The notes under the pieces are model-generated. The model was not told the DNA's origin. It made no database searches and saw nothing but the letters and a program-made list of their open reading frames with translations. Source: Cellulomonas fimi (GTDB lineage: Bacteria > Actinomycetota > Actinomycetes > Actinomycetales > Cellulomonadaceae). Taken from it: 64,000 nt of DNA. How positions within the stretch are numbered: the first letter of the stretch is position 1; each line of letters opens with the position of its first letter. Below, one piece after another: positions 1 to 12,200 of the stretch. Made by a program: the position numbers and the translations under genes. The DNA lies in the NCBI RefSeq assembly GCF_028583725.1, contig NZ_CP110680.1:4278001-4342000 (forward strand), read 5' to 3'.

Positions 1-46
1 GCGCGGTGAACAGCCGGCGGAACGTCGGGTGGACGAGCGGGGTCAT
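1..46 (-). CDS. 5' end of a gene running off the window (possible transporter)
   Basis: Only the first 15 codons lie in the window, reading MTPLVHPTFRRLFTA. The ATG overlaps the stop codon of the ArsR gene upstream as ATGA, so the two genes are translationally coupled. An ArsR regulator followed by an MFS-type efflux gene is a common arrangement in actinobacteria, and a short cytoplasmic N-terminus ending in FRRLFTA fits that class. This is inference, because no membrane segment is visible before the window ends. Confidence 0.4.
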   Translation of the reverse strand, partial: MTPLVHPTFRRLFTA

Positions 47-402
47 GGCGTCACGGGCGCCCGGTGGTGCGGGGGGACGTCCTCCAGGGCGTGCTGCGCC
101 TGGTAGAGGGCCTGCGTCACGAGCGTGCGGGCGTGCTCGTCGACGAGCGAGTAGAAGACGCGCGTGCCGTCCTGGCGGGTCTTGACGACGCGCCCCCACC
201 GCAGCTTCGCGAGGTGCTGCGAGACGGACGTGGGCGACTTCTCGACGAGGTCGGCGAGGTGGTTGACCGACAGCTCCTGGTCGCGCAGCGCGAGCACGAT
301 GCGCACGCGGGTGGCGTCGGCGAGCAGGGAGAACACCTCGACGACGAGGTCGACGTACGGCGAGTCGACGGCGAGACCGTCATCCTGCATATCTGCATGC
401 AT
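43..402 (-). CDS. ArsR/SmtB-family transcriptional regulator
   Basis: This 119-residue winged-helix repressor has the family layout. A helix reading VFSLLADATRVRIVLAL is followed by a recognition region around SPTSVSQHLAKLRWGRVV and a wing, KTRQDGTRVFYSLVDEH. The ELCVC-type metal site of ArsR/SmtB is absent: the matching stretch reads QELSVNHL. A C-terminal His-rich tail (PPHHRAP) is present, so metal or other ligand specificity is open. The ATG at 400-402 has no clear ribosome binding site, and a TATTAT box (410-415 on this strand) would place transcription start at or very near the ATG, so a leaderless message is plausible. An internal ATG at 388-390 is the alternative start. It probably represses itself and the overlapping downstream gene. 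Confidence 0.85.
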   Translation of the reverse strand: MHADMQDDGLAVDSPYVDLVVEVFSLLADATRVRIVLALRDQELSVNHLADLVEKSPTSVSQHLAKLRWGRVVKTRQDGTRVFYSLVDEHARTLVTQALYQAQHALEDVPPHHRAPVTP

Positions 403-411
403 GCGCAGATA
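390..411. promoter_or_regulatory. Candidate ArsR operator
   Basis: A perfect inverted repeat with half-sites TATCTGC and GCAGATA separated by 8 bp covers the start codon of the ArsR gene and part of its presumed -10 box. AT-rich dyads of this kind over the promoter are the usual ArsR/SmtB target. Assignment to this regulator is inference from position. Confidence 0.6.
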
Positions 412-451
412 ATAACGAATCGTCGGGTCGTGGTCGCGCGTCCGGTGCTCG

Positions 452-2962
452 CTACGGCCGCAGGCGCGTCGTCGGCACGATCTCCGACGCCTGCGACGTG
501 CTCGACCACCGGAGCTGGGCGACCGCGTGCCCGACGCCGTCGAAGTACTCGAGGACGATCGGCACCGCCTGCCCCCCGGTCAGCGTGACCGTGCCGGTGT
601 CGACCCGACGGGCGTGGTTCGTCCAGGCGTCGATCACGAGCCGCCCGTCGACCCAGAGCCGCACGCCGTCGTCCGACGTCGTCGCGAACGTGTAGGTCTG
701 CGAGTAGCGCGGCACGACGGAACCGCTCCAGCGGACCGAGAACGTGTCCGCCCGGATGCCGCTCACCGGCGCGGCGGTGCCCCAGTCGAACGCGACGACC
801 GGGTCGACACGGGTGACCGTCGTCCCCGTGAGGTCCGCGTTGTCGTAGTACACCGCCCGCAGGCCACGCTGCCCGAGCGTCGCGGTCAGGGTCGTCGCCG
901 ACGCGGGCGTCGTCCACGTCCGGGTCGCCGCCGTCGACCCGTCGGACCACCGGTCGAGCTCGTACGGTCGGCCCTGCGCGTCGGTCTGCGACGGCACCGC
1001 GAGGCGCAGGTCGAAGCCTGCCCACGACGTCAGCGTCGTCGGGCCCGTGACGGTCTGGCCGTTGACGGTGAGCGTGCGCCCGGCGGGCGAGGTCGCGAGC
1101 GTGACGTCGACCTTGCGGGGCAGGAAGTCGCGCGTGACGGTCGTCGTCGCGCCCTGCGCGTCCGTCGCGGTCAGGGCGATCCGCAGGTGGCTGTTCGCGG
1201 CCGCCGCGAGGTCCTCGGGGCCGGGTGCGTCGAACGACACCGACGACCCCGTGACCGGGCCGAGGAACGGGTGCGTGTGCTGGTCGTGGACCCGCACGAC
1301 CGTCCACGACAGGCGCGACCCGGGGAGCGTGCCGTCCTGCGCGTCCGTCGCCGAGCCCGAGAGCGCGTACGGCTGCCCGACGACGAACGTCGCACCCGCC
1401 GCGGGCGACGTGATCTGCGCGGTCGGCGCGGTGTTGCCCGAGCTGATCCGGGTCGTCACGGCGGCCGACGTCGCGCCCTGCGGGTCGCGCACGCGCAGCG
1501 TCGCGGTCCACGTGCCCGCCGCGTAGGTGTGCGCGACCGTCGGGGTCGTCGTCGTCGCGTCGGGCGTGCCGTCGCCGAACTGCCACAGGTACGTGAGCGC
1601 GCCGCCGTCGGGGTCGCTGCTGCCGCGGCCGTCGAGCGTCGTCGTGAGCGGAGCCGCGCCGCTCGCCGGGGACGCGGTCAGCACGGCCGTCGGCGTGCGG
1701 TTGGCGGTGCCCGTGTACGCGAGCCGGCGGATCTCGCCGCCGTTCGCGTACGTCGTGTAGTAGAGCGCCTGGCTGCCCGACCACGGCCCGAACTCCAGGT
1801 GCACCGCAGCGCCGAGGCCCGTCGAGACGTCCGTGCGCGTCCCGCCCTTGAGCATCATGAGCCGGCCGCAGTTGTAGTCCGAGAAGAGGTACCCGTCCTC
1901 GTACGCCGCGGGCCAGATGCCGTCCGGCACGAACGCGCCGCCGGTGATCGAGCCGCAGCCCGTGCTCCGGTCGTAGTCGTGGATCGGGTTCGTCATTCCC
2001 GCGGGCAGCGCCCCGCCGCAGCTCGTCGCCGAGCCCGTCTGCGCGCAGTGCCCCTCGCGCACCGGCCAGCCGTAGTCGGCGCCCGACGCCCCGAGGTCGA
2101 TCTCCTCCCACACGTTCTGGCCGACGTCGTTGACGTGGAACACCGTGCCGCTCGCGTTCGGGTCGAACGCGAACCGGAACGGGTTGCGCAGCCCCCATGC
2201 GAACGTCTCGCGGCAGATCGTCCCCGCGGCGGCCGGTGCGAGCCGGCACGTCGCCGTCCCCGTGCCGAGGAACGGGTTGCCCGGGGCCGGTGCGCCGGTC
2301 GTCCGGTCGACGCGGAGGATCTTGCCGAGCAGCACGTTGCGGTCGCGCGACGCGTCGTTGTTTCCCCCGCAGCCGCTGTCGCCCCTGTAGTCGCAGCCGC
2401 CGTCGCCCGTCGACACGTAGAGGTAGCCGTCCTTGCCGACGTGCAGGTCGCCCGCGTTGTGGTTGCCCGCCGGGGACGCGATGCCGTCGAGCAGCACCGT
2501 CTCGCTCGCCGGGTCGACCCGGTTGTCGTCGCCGAGGACGAACCGCGACACCCGGTTCACCGGCGCACCCGCGGGCGTCCCGCCCTGGCTCGTCGGGCAC
2601 GAGGTGCCCGTGCGCGCGGTGTAGAAGAGGTAGATCGCACGCGTCGCGGGGTCCGGGTCGGTCGCGACGCCGAGGAGGCCGCGCTCCGAGTTCGCGCACA
2701 GGCGGCTCGCCAGGTCGAGCGCGGGCGTCGAGAGCAGGGTGCCCGCCGCCGTGCGGACGCGCAGCAGTCCCGACTGCTGCGTGACGAGCATGCGCCCGTC
2801 GGCCGTGAAGGCGATCGCCGACGGGTTCGGCACGCTCGCGACGAGCTGCTCGGTGAACCCGGCCGGGACCGCGGCGGTCGCGGGTGGCGACCCGGTCACG
2901 GTCAGCCCGGCGGCGACCAGGGCCCCCGCCACCACGGTCACGAGCGCACGCATGCGGTTCAT
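452..2962 (-). CDS. Secreted PQQ-type glucose/sorbosone dehydrogenase with PKD and PA14 domains
   Basis: This 836-residue exported protein starts at the ATG at 2960-2962, which begins a clear signal peptide (MNRMRALVTVVAGAL, ending ATAA) and follows a GAGGACG ribosome site. An earlier in-frame ATG would put a charged stretch before the signal and is less likely. Residues about 35-400 form a six-bladed GSDH-type propeller (PNPSAIAFTADGRMLV, later GNHNAGDLHVGKDGYLY and ENVWEEID-like segments). Residues about 425-510 are a PKD domain (SGAAPLTTTLDGRGSSDPDG). The last 130 residues look like a PA14 beta-barrel (GLRAVYYDNADLTG). The family oxidises sugars with PQQ. The added PKD and PA14 modules suggest polysaccharide or surface binding outside the cell. 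Substrate is not predictable from sequence. Confidence 0.85.
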   Translation of the reverse strand: MNRMRALVTVVAGALVAAGLTVTGSPPATAAVPAGFTEQLVASVPNPSAIAFTADGRMLVTQQSGLLRVRTAAGTLLSTPALDLASRLCANSERGLLGVATDPDPATRAIYLFYTARTGTSCPTSQGGTPAGAPVNRVSRFVLGDDNRVDPASETVLLDGIASPAGNHNAGDLHVGKDGYLYVSTGDGGCDYRGDSGCGGNNDASRDRNVLLGKILRVDRTTGAPAPGNPFLGTGTATCRLAPAAAGTICRETFAWGLRNPFRFAFDPNASGTVFHVNDVGQNVWEEIDLGASGADYGWPVREGHCAQTGSATSCGGALPAGMTNPIHDYDRSTGCGSITGGAFVPDGIWPAAYEDGYLFSDYNCGRLMMLKGGTRTDVSTGLGAAVHLEFGPWSGSQALYYTTYANGGEIRRLAYTGTANRTPTAVLTASPASGAAPLTTTLDGRGSSDPDGGALTYLWQFGDGTPDATTTTPTVAHTYAAGTWTATLRVRDPQGATSAAVTTRISSGNTAPTAQITSPAAGATFVVGQPYALSGSATDAQDGTLPGSRLSWTVVRVHDQHTHPFLGPVTGSSVSFDAPGPEDLAAAANSHLRIALTATDAQGATTTVTRDFLPRKVDVTLATSPAGRTLTVNGQTVTGPTTLTSWAGFDLRLAVPSQTDAQGRPYELDRWSDGSTAATRTWTTPASATTLTATLGQRGLRAVYYDNADLTGTTVTRVDPVVAFDWGTAAPVSGIRADTFSVRWSGSVVPRYSQTYTFATTSDDGVRLWVDGRLVIDAWTNHARRVDTGTVTLTGGQAVPIVLEYFDGVGHAVAQLRWSSTSQASEIVPTTRLRP

Positions 2963-3138
2963 CGAGGGCCCCCGTCCTCGTCGACGCGTCAGGCCGCCAC
3001 CCTCCCTCCGCACGCGCCGGACCGCAACGGCCCGGACCGATTCGTACGGCACCCCGGACTCGCCCCCGATCCGCCGTCGGCCGACCCGGGGTCTGTTGCC
3101 GGAGGTCGGCCCACACCGGTCACCACACCCGGGTCGAC

Positions 3139-3253
3139 GGGCGGGGGTGGGTGGGTGGGGGCGGGTGGGCGGGGGGTTGGGTCGGCGGGGGTGGGTGGGT
3201 TGGCGGGGGTGGGTGGGGCGGCGAGGGTGGGTGGGGCGGCGGGGTGGGTGGGG
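3139..3253 (+). repeat. G-rich minisatellite with G-quadruplex potential
   Basis: About 115 bp between the PAAR gene stop and the sugar dehydrogenase start consist almost wholly of GGG runs spaced by T, C or CG, with units such as GGCGGGGGTGGGTGGG repeated. The G-rich strand is the plus strand, so transcripts from the leftward genes would be C-rich here. No gene or terminator stem is visible. The rest of the intergenic gap (2963-3138) shows nothing else recognisable. Confidence 0.7.
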
Positions 3254-3571
3254 TCAGCCGCCGATGATGACCGTCGGGCAGCCCGGGCCCGGGACGACGG
3301 GGGTGCCGTGCATGCTCGTGTCCGCGAGGCGGGCCGCCGGGAAGTTGCCGATCAGCACCGTGAGCGACCCCATCGCGATCCCGTTCGGCGCGGGTGACAC
3401 GCACGGGATCCCGCCGGGCATCGCGTTGGCGACGGCGGCCGGCTGGTTGCCGATGAGGACCGTCATGACCCCCGCGGCCGGGGTGATCGGCCCGCCGACG
3501 TGCGGCTTCGGGCCGTCGAACAGCGGGCACAGGGCGGTGTCGCCGACGCGCAGCGCGGGACCCATCGGCAC
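3254..3571 (-). CDS. PAAR-like spike-tip protein of the contractile injection system
   Basis: This 105-residue protein is built of short glycine-rich beta repeats typical of PAAR proteins: VGDTALCPLFDGPKPH, VLIGNQPAAV, GIPCVSPAPNGI, VLIGNFPAARLAD and HGTPVVPGPGCPTVIIGG. Cys and His residues are spaced as if to hold the tip metal. PAAR proteins sharpen the VgrG spike and can carry cargo. No C-terminal toxin extension is present here. The GTG at 3569-3571 has GGGAGG at 6 nt; the ATG two codons later is an alternative. It lies 13 nt after the membrane/coiled-coil gene, so the two form a leftward operon that diverges from the rest of the cluster. Confidence 0.85.
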   Translation of the reverse strand: MPMGPALRVGDTALCPLFDGPKPHVGGPITPAAGVMTVLIGNQPAAVANAMPGGIPCVSPAPNGIAMGSLTVLIGNFPAARLADTSMHGTPVVPGPGCPTVIIGG

Positions 3572-3584
3572 GGCGGGCCTCCCG

Positions 3585-4913
3585 TCAGGGCGCCGGCGGC
3601 GGGGCCGGGACCGCGAGCTGGCCGCTGAACACGAGCGCGTCGTCGCACTGCGTCGGCGGCGGCGTCTGGTTCTGCGGGACGCCCGGCGCGCGGCACAGCA
3701 CCGACATCGTGAGGGCCGTCCCGGCCGGCAGGACGATCGGCGTCTGGAAGTGGAAGTCGTTGTCGCGGAAGTTCTCCAGCGCGACGTCGAACAGGACCAC
3801 CGGGTCGCCGCCCGCGGGGGTCTGGGTCAGCAGCAGGCGGCCGAAGTCGCCCTGCGGGTTGTTCAGCACGAGGTCGGTCAGCCGGAACGTCCCGCCCGCG
3901 GGGACGACGAACGGGTCGGCCGACGCGGCCGTCGCCGACGGTCCCGTCTGCACCGTCATGCGCTGCGTCGTGGGCGTGAGGATCTCGGTCGGCGGCAGGA
4001 AGTTCTGCGTCAGGTCCTCCATCTGCGCGACCTGCTCCTGCGCCGCGGCCGCGGCCTGCCCGGCACCGTTCGACGCCTGCTGCGCGGAGGTCGCGGCCTC
4101 CTGCGCCGCGGCGGCGGCCTCCTGCGCCTGCGCGACCTCGTCCTCGACCGACGACCGCGCGGCCGACTCGATGACGGGCTTGAGCAGCGTGAACCACAGC
4201 AGCGCGAGCAGCGCCAGCAGGAGCAGCAGCGCGAGCAACGCCTTGAAGAACCACTTCGGGATGGTCGCGACCTGCACGTGCGCGCCGTCGAGCAGCACGG
4301 GCGTCGTGTTCTCGGCCGCCGCCGTGACCGTGAACGGCATCGTCACGTCGGGACCGCGCCACAGGCGCTTCTCCGGCTTGACCCGCACGTCGGCGAACTC
4401 GACGGTGCCCGGGTCGACCGACACGATCTGCGGCCGCACCCGGAAGTCGAGCGCGCCGTTGTCGTCGGCGGCGGTCAGCGAGACGGTCACCGGGACGTTG
4501 CCGCGGTTGTCGAGCGCGACGCGGTGCCGTCCCCCGTTCCGGCCGTGCGACGTCCGGGGCAGCAGCTCGGCGGTCGTGTCGAGGAACGGCAGGACCTCGA
4601 CGACGCCCTCGGGGATGACGGTCTCGTCGACGTGCTCGAACGGGACGACGCGGATGCCGAAGTCGAGCGTCCCCGCGGGCACGGCCGCGGACCGCGGCGG
4701 CGCGAACCGCACGGTCGCCGTCGTCGTCGTGCCCGGGTAGAGCCCCTCGATGACGGCCGGCTCGACGGTCGTCCACGCGGCGGGCGCACCCAGCACCTCG
4801 ATGCGGTAGCCCTCCACCACGTCACCCGTGTTGCGGATCTGCAGCGGGACGACCGCCTCGGTGCCGGGGCTGAGCTCCACGCGCGCCGAGTCCAGCTTCG
4901 CCGTCGTCGTCAT
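3585..4913 (-). CDS. Membrane-anchored Ig-like/coiled-coil protein of the CIS cluster
   Basis: This 442-residue protein starts at MTTTAKLDSARVELSPG. Residues 1-210 form two Ig/CARDB-like beta domains (VVPLQIRNTGDVVEGYRIEVLG; NRGNVPVTVSLTA), as in COG1470 proteins. One strongly hydrophobic segment follows near residues 222-243 (FFKALLALLLLLALLALLWF). Next comes an Ala/Gln-rich heptad stretch (about 255-300) likely to be a coiled coil, and a C-terminal beta domain. With no signal peptide, the simplest topology puts the Ig domains in the cytoplasm and the coiled coil outside, but the reverse cannot be excluded. Similar genes, sometimes labelled hydrolytic protein, sit in Streptomyces CIS clusters. 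No hydrolase motif is visible here. A role in membrane docking is inference. Confidence 0.7.
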   Translation of the reverse strand: MTTTAKLDSARVELSPGTEAVVPLQIRNTGDVVEGYRIEVLGAPAAWTTVEPAVIEGLYPGTTTTATVRFAPPRSAAVPAGTLDFGIRVVPFEHVDETVIPEGVVEVLPFLDTTAELLPRTSHGRNGGRHRVALDNRGNVPVTVSLTAADDNGALDFRVRPQIVSVDPGTVEFADVRVKPEKRLWRGPDVTMPFTVTAAAENTTPVLLDGAHVQVATIPKWFFKALLALLLLLALLALLWFTLLKPVIESAARSSVEDEVAQAQEAAAAAQEAATSAQQASNGAGQAAAAAQEQVAQMEDLTQNFLPPTEILTPTTQRMTVQTGPSATAASADPFVVPAGGTFRLTDLVLNNPQGDFGRLLLTQTPAGGDPVVLFDVALENFRDNDFHFQTPIVLPAGTALTMSVLCRAPGVPQNQTPPPTQCDDALVFSGQLAVPAPPPAP

Positions 4914-5079
4914 GCTCGCGACGCTAGGAGCGCGCACCGCGGCGCGGTACGGCGTCCGGCCCGGCCGTCCGGGCACCCGCCGTGCCCGTTGAGTCGTTGT
5001 TGACTGCACGATCAGTACGCCCGGGCACGCTGTCGACCTGCGCACCCGAGCAGCGGGTGCCACGGGCCGGGGGGCGACG

Positions 5080-5703
5080 ATGGACAGGGTGGCGGTGTGG
5101 GTCAGCGCGAGGGACCCGATCTCGGAGGCGGGAGTGGTCAGCGCGCTGCGGCCGCGACCCGAGGTGCGCGTGGTGCCCGCCGAGGAGGCGTCGAACGCGC
5201 AGGTCGCGGTCGTCGTCGCCGACTCCGTGGACGACGACGCGCTGCGCCTGGTCCGGATGGTGCGACGGCAGAGCGCCGCGCAGGCCGTGCTGGTCGCCGG
5301 CCGGCTCGAGGACGGGGACGTCGTCACGGCCGTCGAGGCCGGCGTGCTCGGGCTCGTGCGCCGCGCGGAGGCCACGCCCGACCGGCTCGTGCGCGTGATC
5401 TGCGGCGCCGCGACCGGCGAGGGCAGCGTGCCGCCCGACCTGCTGGGCCGCCTGCTCGACCAGGTGGGCACCCTGCAGCGGCAGGTGCTCCGCCCGCGCG
5501 GGCTGACGTTCACCGGTCTCGCGTCGCGCGAGATCGAGGTGCTGCGCCTCGTCGCGGACGGGTACGACACGGCCGAGATCGCCCAGCACCTCGCGTACTC
5601 CGAGCGGACCGTCAAGAACGTCCTGCACGACGTCACGACCCGCCTGCAGCTGCGCAACCGGTCGCACGCCGTGGCGTACGCGCTGCGCGAAGGGCTCATC
5701 TGA
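5080..5703 (+). CDS. LuxR/NarL-type transcriptional regulator of the CIS cluster
   Basis: This 207-residue regulator has a C-terminal LuxR helix-turn-helix (residues about 143-205, LASREIEVLRLVADGYDTAEIAQ then SERTVKNVLHDVTTRL). The N-terminal half resembles a receiver fold (VAVVVADSVDDDALRLVRMV; VVTAVEAGVLGLVRR), but the expected acidic pocket and phospho-Asp are not clear, so it may be phosphorylation-independent. The ATG follows GGGGGGCGACG. It is transcribed away from the membrane/PAAR pair across a 166-bp gap. That gap contains a TTGACT box (5000-5005) and a GCCCGGGC palindrome (5019-5026), but no unambiguous promoter. Its position at the fork of the two arms suggests it controls the cluster. 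Confidence 0.8.
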   Translation: MDRVAVWVSARDPISEAGVVSALRPRPEVRVVPAEEASNAQVAVVVADSVDDDALRLVRMVRRQSAAQAVLVAGRLEDGDVVTAVEAGVLGLVRRAEATPDRLVRVICGAATGEGSVPPDLLGRLLDQVGTLQRQVLRPRGLTFTGLASREIEVLRLVADGYDTAEIAQHLAYSERTVKNVLHDVTTRLQLRNRSHAVAYALREGLI

Positions 5704-5706
5704 CGC

Positions 5707-5719
5707 TGCCCGTCCGGGC
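5707..5719. promoter_or_regulatory. Copy 1 of a recurring CIS palindrome
   Basis: TGCCCGTCCGGGC, an inverted repeat GCCCG-N2-CGGGC, ends 92 bp before the ATG of the first beta-propeller gene. Related sequences occur at similar distances before three other genes of the cluster (see 9172, 15456 and 19157). Confidence 0.45.
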
Positions 5720-5811
5720 GATCGCGCTGCCCGCCCCGGCGGGTGCGCGCCGGCCGCGTCGCCGCACACCGCGTGCGGCGCGGCCGGAGCGGTCGCAGAA
5801 GGAGTGCTGCC

Positions 5812-9114
<3,303 letters not shown>

Positions 9115-9171
9115 GCCGCGCGGCGGGCGGACCTGCACCGCGCACCGCGCCCGGCCCCTGACCCGGCACGC

Positions 9172-9184
9172 TGCCCTTTCGGCC
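9172..9184. promoter_or_regulatory. Copy 2 (degenerate) of the recurring CIS palindrome
   Basis: TGCCCTTTCGGCC matches the TGCCCGATCGGGC consensus at 10 of 13 positions and ends 94 bp before the GTG of the second beta-propeller gene. Taken alone it would not be called. It is listed because its position equals that of the other copies. Confidence 0.3.
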
Positions 9185-9278
9185 CCGGGCGGCTGCCCCG
9201 ACGGCTGACCGCCTGCGGCTCCTCGACGGACGTGCCGGGCGGCACCGTGAGACGGCACCGGTCGCGGGAGGAGGCGTC

Positions 9279-12200
9279 GTGCGTCGAGCACTCACGGCAG
9301 GGCTGGTCGCTGCCGTCGTGCTGCCCTCCGCGGTGCTCGCGGCCTCGGGCGTGGGGCCACGCCCGGCGGCGCTGCCGACGCCGCTCGTCACGGAGCCACG
9401 GCTCGCGTACGCGGACTCCGAGCAGAGCCTCGTGTCCGTCCTCGTCAGCGACCCGCCCGAGGAGGAGGACCCCGAGATCCCCGAGATCGAGCGTGGTCCG
9501 GGGGGCGCCGGCGCGGGGCTCGGTGCGCGCGCGCCCGTCGGCGCGAGGACGGTGCTGCCCGCGTTCGGTGACCTCGACGTCGAGAGCATCGACCCCTGGG
9601 ACGCCGTCGAGCAGGACCACCGGTACGACGCCGAGGCGTCGGTGCAGCAGCCGGGCGGCCGTCCCGCCGGCCGGTTCGAGACGCAGCCGCCGACGGCGTT
9701 CGTCAGCGCGCGCCACCTCCCCGAGGGCGACGTGTACCTGCGCTACGAGCCGTCCGAGGAGTTCGGCTCGGGCGTCGTGCGCATCACGTGCGACGCCGCC
9801 GTCGACTCCCACCCCGTCATCTCGCCGGACGGCGCGTGGCTCGCGTGGGCGACGACGCGCGACGGGACGTGGTCGATCGTCCGCGCCTCCCTCGACGACC
9901 TCGACTTCCCGGACGACCTGGACTGGTGCGAGGAGGTCGGCGACCGGGCCGAGCCCGTCACGACGGGCGACTTCGACGAGACGTGGCCCGCGTGGACGTC
10001 CGACAGCGACCGGATCGTCTACAGCAGCACCGAGTCCGACCCCCTGGGCGACCTGTGGTCGGTGTCGACCGAGACGCTGGTGCCGGTCCGGCTCACCTCC
10101 GGCGCGGCCGCCGAGACCCAGCCGACGGTCTCGCCGTGGGGCGACCCCGTCGCGACCGTGGCGTTCTCGACGACGCAGTTCCGCCCCGACGGGTCGATCG
10201 CGCTGGTCGGCATCGCCCGGGACGGGGAACCGGCGAGCCTGTTCGAGGGCAACGAGGGCGAGGTCGTCGACGTCTACCCGCCGGGGTCCGGCACCACGGA
10301 GTACCCGAACCGCGTGCAGGGGTCCGAGCCGACGTTCGGGCAGGTCGACGACGTCGCGTGGCTCGCCTGGACCAGCCGGGAGCTGGACCCGGCGGGCGAC
10401 GTCTGGGTCGGCTTCCTCGACGACGGTGCCGTCGGCATCGGCGTGATGTTCCAGGAGCCGGTGATCGCGAGGCTCGGGCGGGCGGAGATGCACCCGTCCT
10501 GGGGGTCCGTCTTCGAGTCCGACGAGGGCGGGACGCCCGCGGCCCGCCTGACGTTCACCGACGCGCCGCGGCTCGTCGACATCCACGACGTGCGCGCCGA
10601 CGGCAGCGGTGACCTGCGGGTCCTCGCGCAGCGGACCGAGCAGCCGCCGCCCGACCAGCCGAGCGCCCCGTCGCCGGAGCCGCTGCACGAGCTGTCGCCC
10701 GCCTACCGGCCCGCGGGCGACGCGCTGTCCTACGCGTCGGAGAACGCCGTCGCCCCGGAGTTCGGCGACTGGATCCTGACGCAGGTCGTCCGCACGACCC
10801 CCGCCGACGTGAACGCGGGCGTCGTGGAGGACTACCCGGCGGGCCCGTTCGACGCGGAGCCCGCGTGGTCCCCGGACGGCACCCGGCTGGCGTTCGCCCG
10901 GTCCCCGGACCCGGCCGGCAACGCGCCGACCCTGCTGTACGTCGCCGACTTCCGCACGAGCCCCGCGACGGTCACGCAGGTGACGCAGGGAGGCACGGGA
11001 GAGACCTTCGAGGACCACGACCCGACGTGGACGCCCGACGGGTCGCGGCTGTTCTTCAGCCGCTGGTCGCTCACCGACCGCGGGACGGGCGTACCGGCCT
11101 CCGAGCGGTACGCCGTCGAGGCGACGACGATCTGGTCGGTCGCCGCGTCGGGCACGACGCCTGCGCAGCCGGTCGTCGTGTCGGACCCGTGCGCGCCGCT
11201 CGCGCTGTGCCCGCGCGTCCTCGCCGGGCGCTCCCCCACGCTGTCGCCCGACGGCACGCGCCTCGCCGTCGTCGACCTCGGCACCCGGACACCGAACGCC
11301 GAGGGGAACCCGTTCGTCGGGGTCGCGCCCGGCGGGATCGGGATCGTCACCCTCGGCCCGACCGCGGGCGCACCCGTCGTGCAGAGCGCCGTCGCGCTGA
11401 CCGGCATCCGCAGCGACGGCACCGCCACACCGGCGCGGCTCGTCGTCGACGGCACCGACAACCCCGCGTGGTCGCCGGACGGGAGCGAGGTCGCGTTCTC
11501 CGCGCACCGCGCGGGCCAGCCGCAGCAGCGCGGGATCTGGGCCGTGTCCTCCGCCGACGGGTCGGGCCTGCGCGTCGTCACGGACACCCAGGGCACCCAG
11601 GACGAGCCCGCGTACCGGCCGTACGCCGACCTCGCGGTGACGCTCGACGTGACGCCGTCGGCCGACGGGTCGGCGACGCTCGTCGTGAGCGTCTCGAACG
11701 CCGGGCCGGGCCTCGTCGACGCCGCGCAGGTCGACGTCGAGCTGCCGCCGGGGCTGTCGACGACCGGCGTCCCCGGCTGCACCGTCACCGGGCAGCAGCT
11801 CACGTGCCCCCTGTCCGAGCCCCTCCCGCCCGGGCGCGCGCCGGTCGTGCTGGGCGTGCCCGTGCAGGGCGTGTCCACGACGGTGGGGCCGATCACCGCC
11901 GTCGTGACGAGCACGAGCCCCGAGCGGGACGTCACGGACAACACGGCGAGCATCACGCCGACCGTCGCGCAGGGCGTCGCGGTGACGCTCACCGTGACCC
12001 CGCCGACGCTGTGGGTGGGCGGGCTGCCCGCGACGGCCACGTTCACCGTGACCAACCTCGGGCCGCAGTCGCTGGGCGACGTGACCCTCACGACGACCTT
12101 CCCGCCGTTCGTCACCACGGCCGGCTCGCCGAGCGCCCCGTGCACGCAGGCGTCCGGGACGTGCACCCTCGGCACGCTGGGGCCGCGCGACACCGCGACG

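Noticed and set aside
4959..4974. GCCCG-N6-CGGGC near the LuxR promoter as another copy of the CIS palindrome
   Set aside because: The spacer is 6 bp, not 2, and such GC dyads are expected by chance here.
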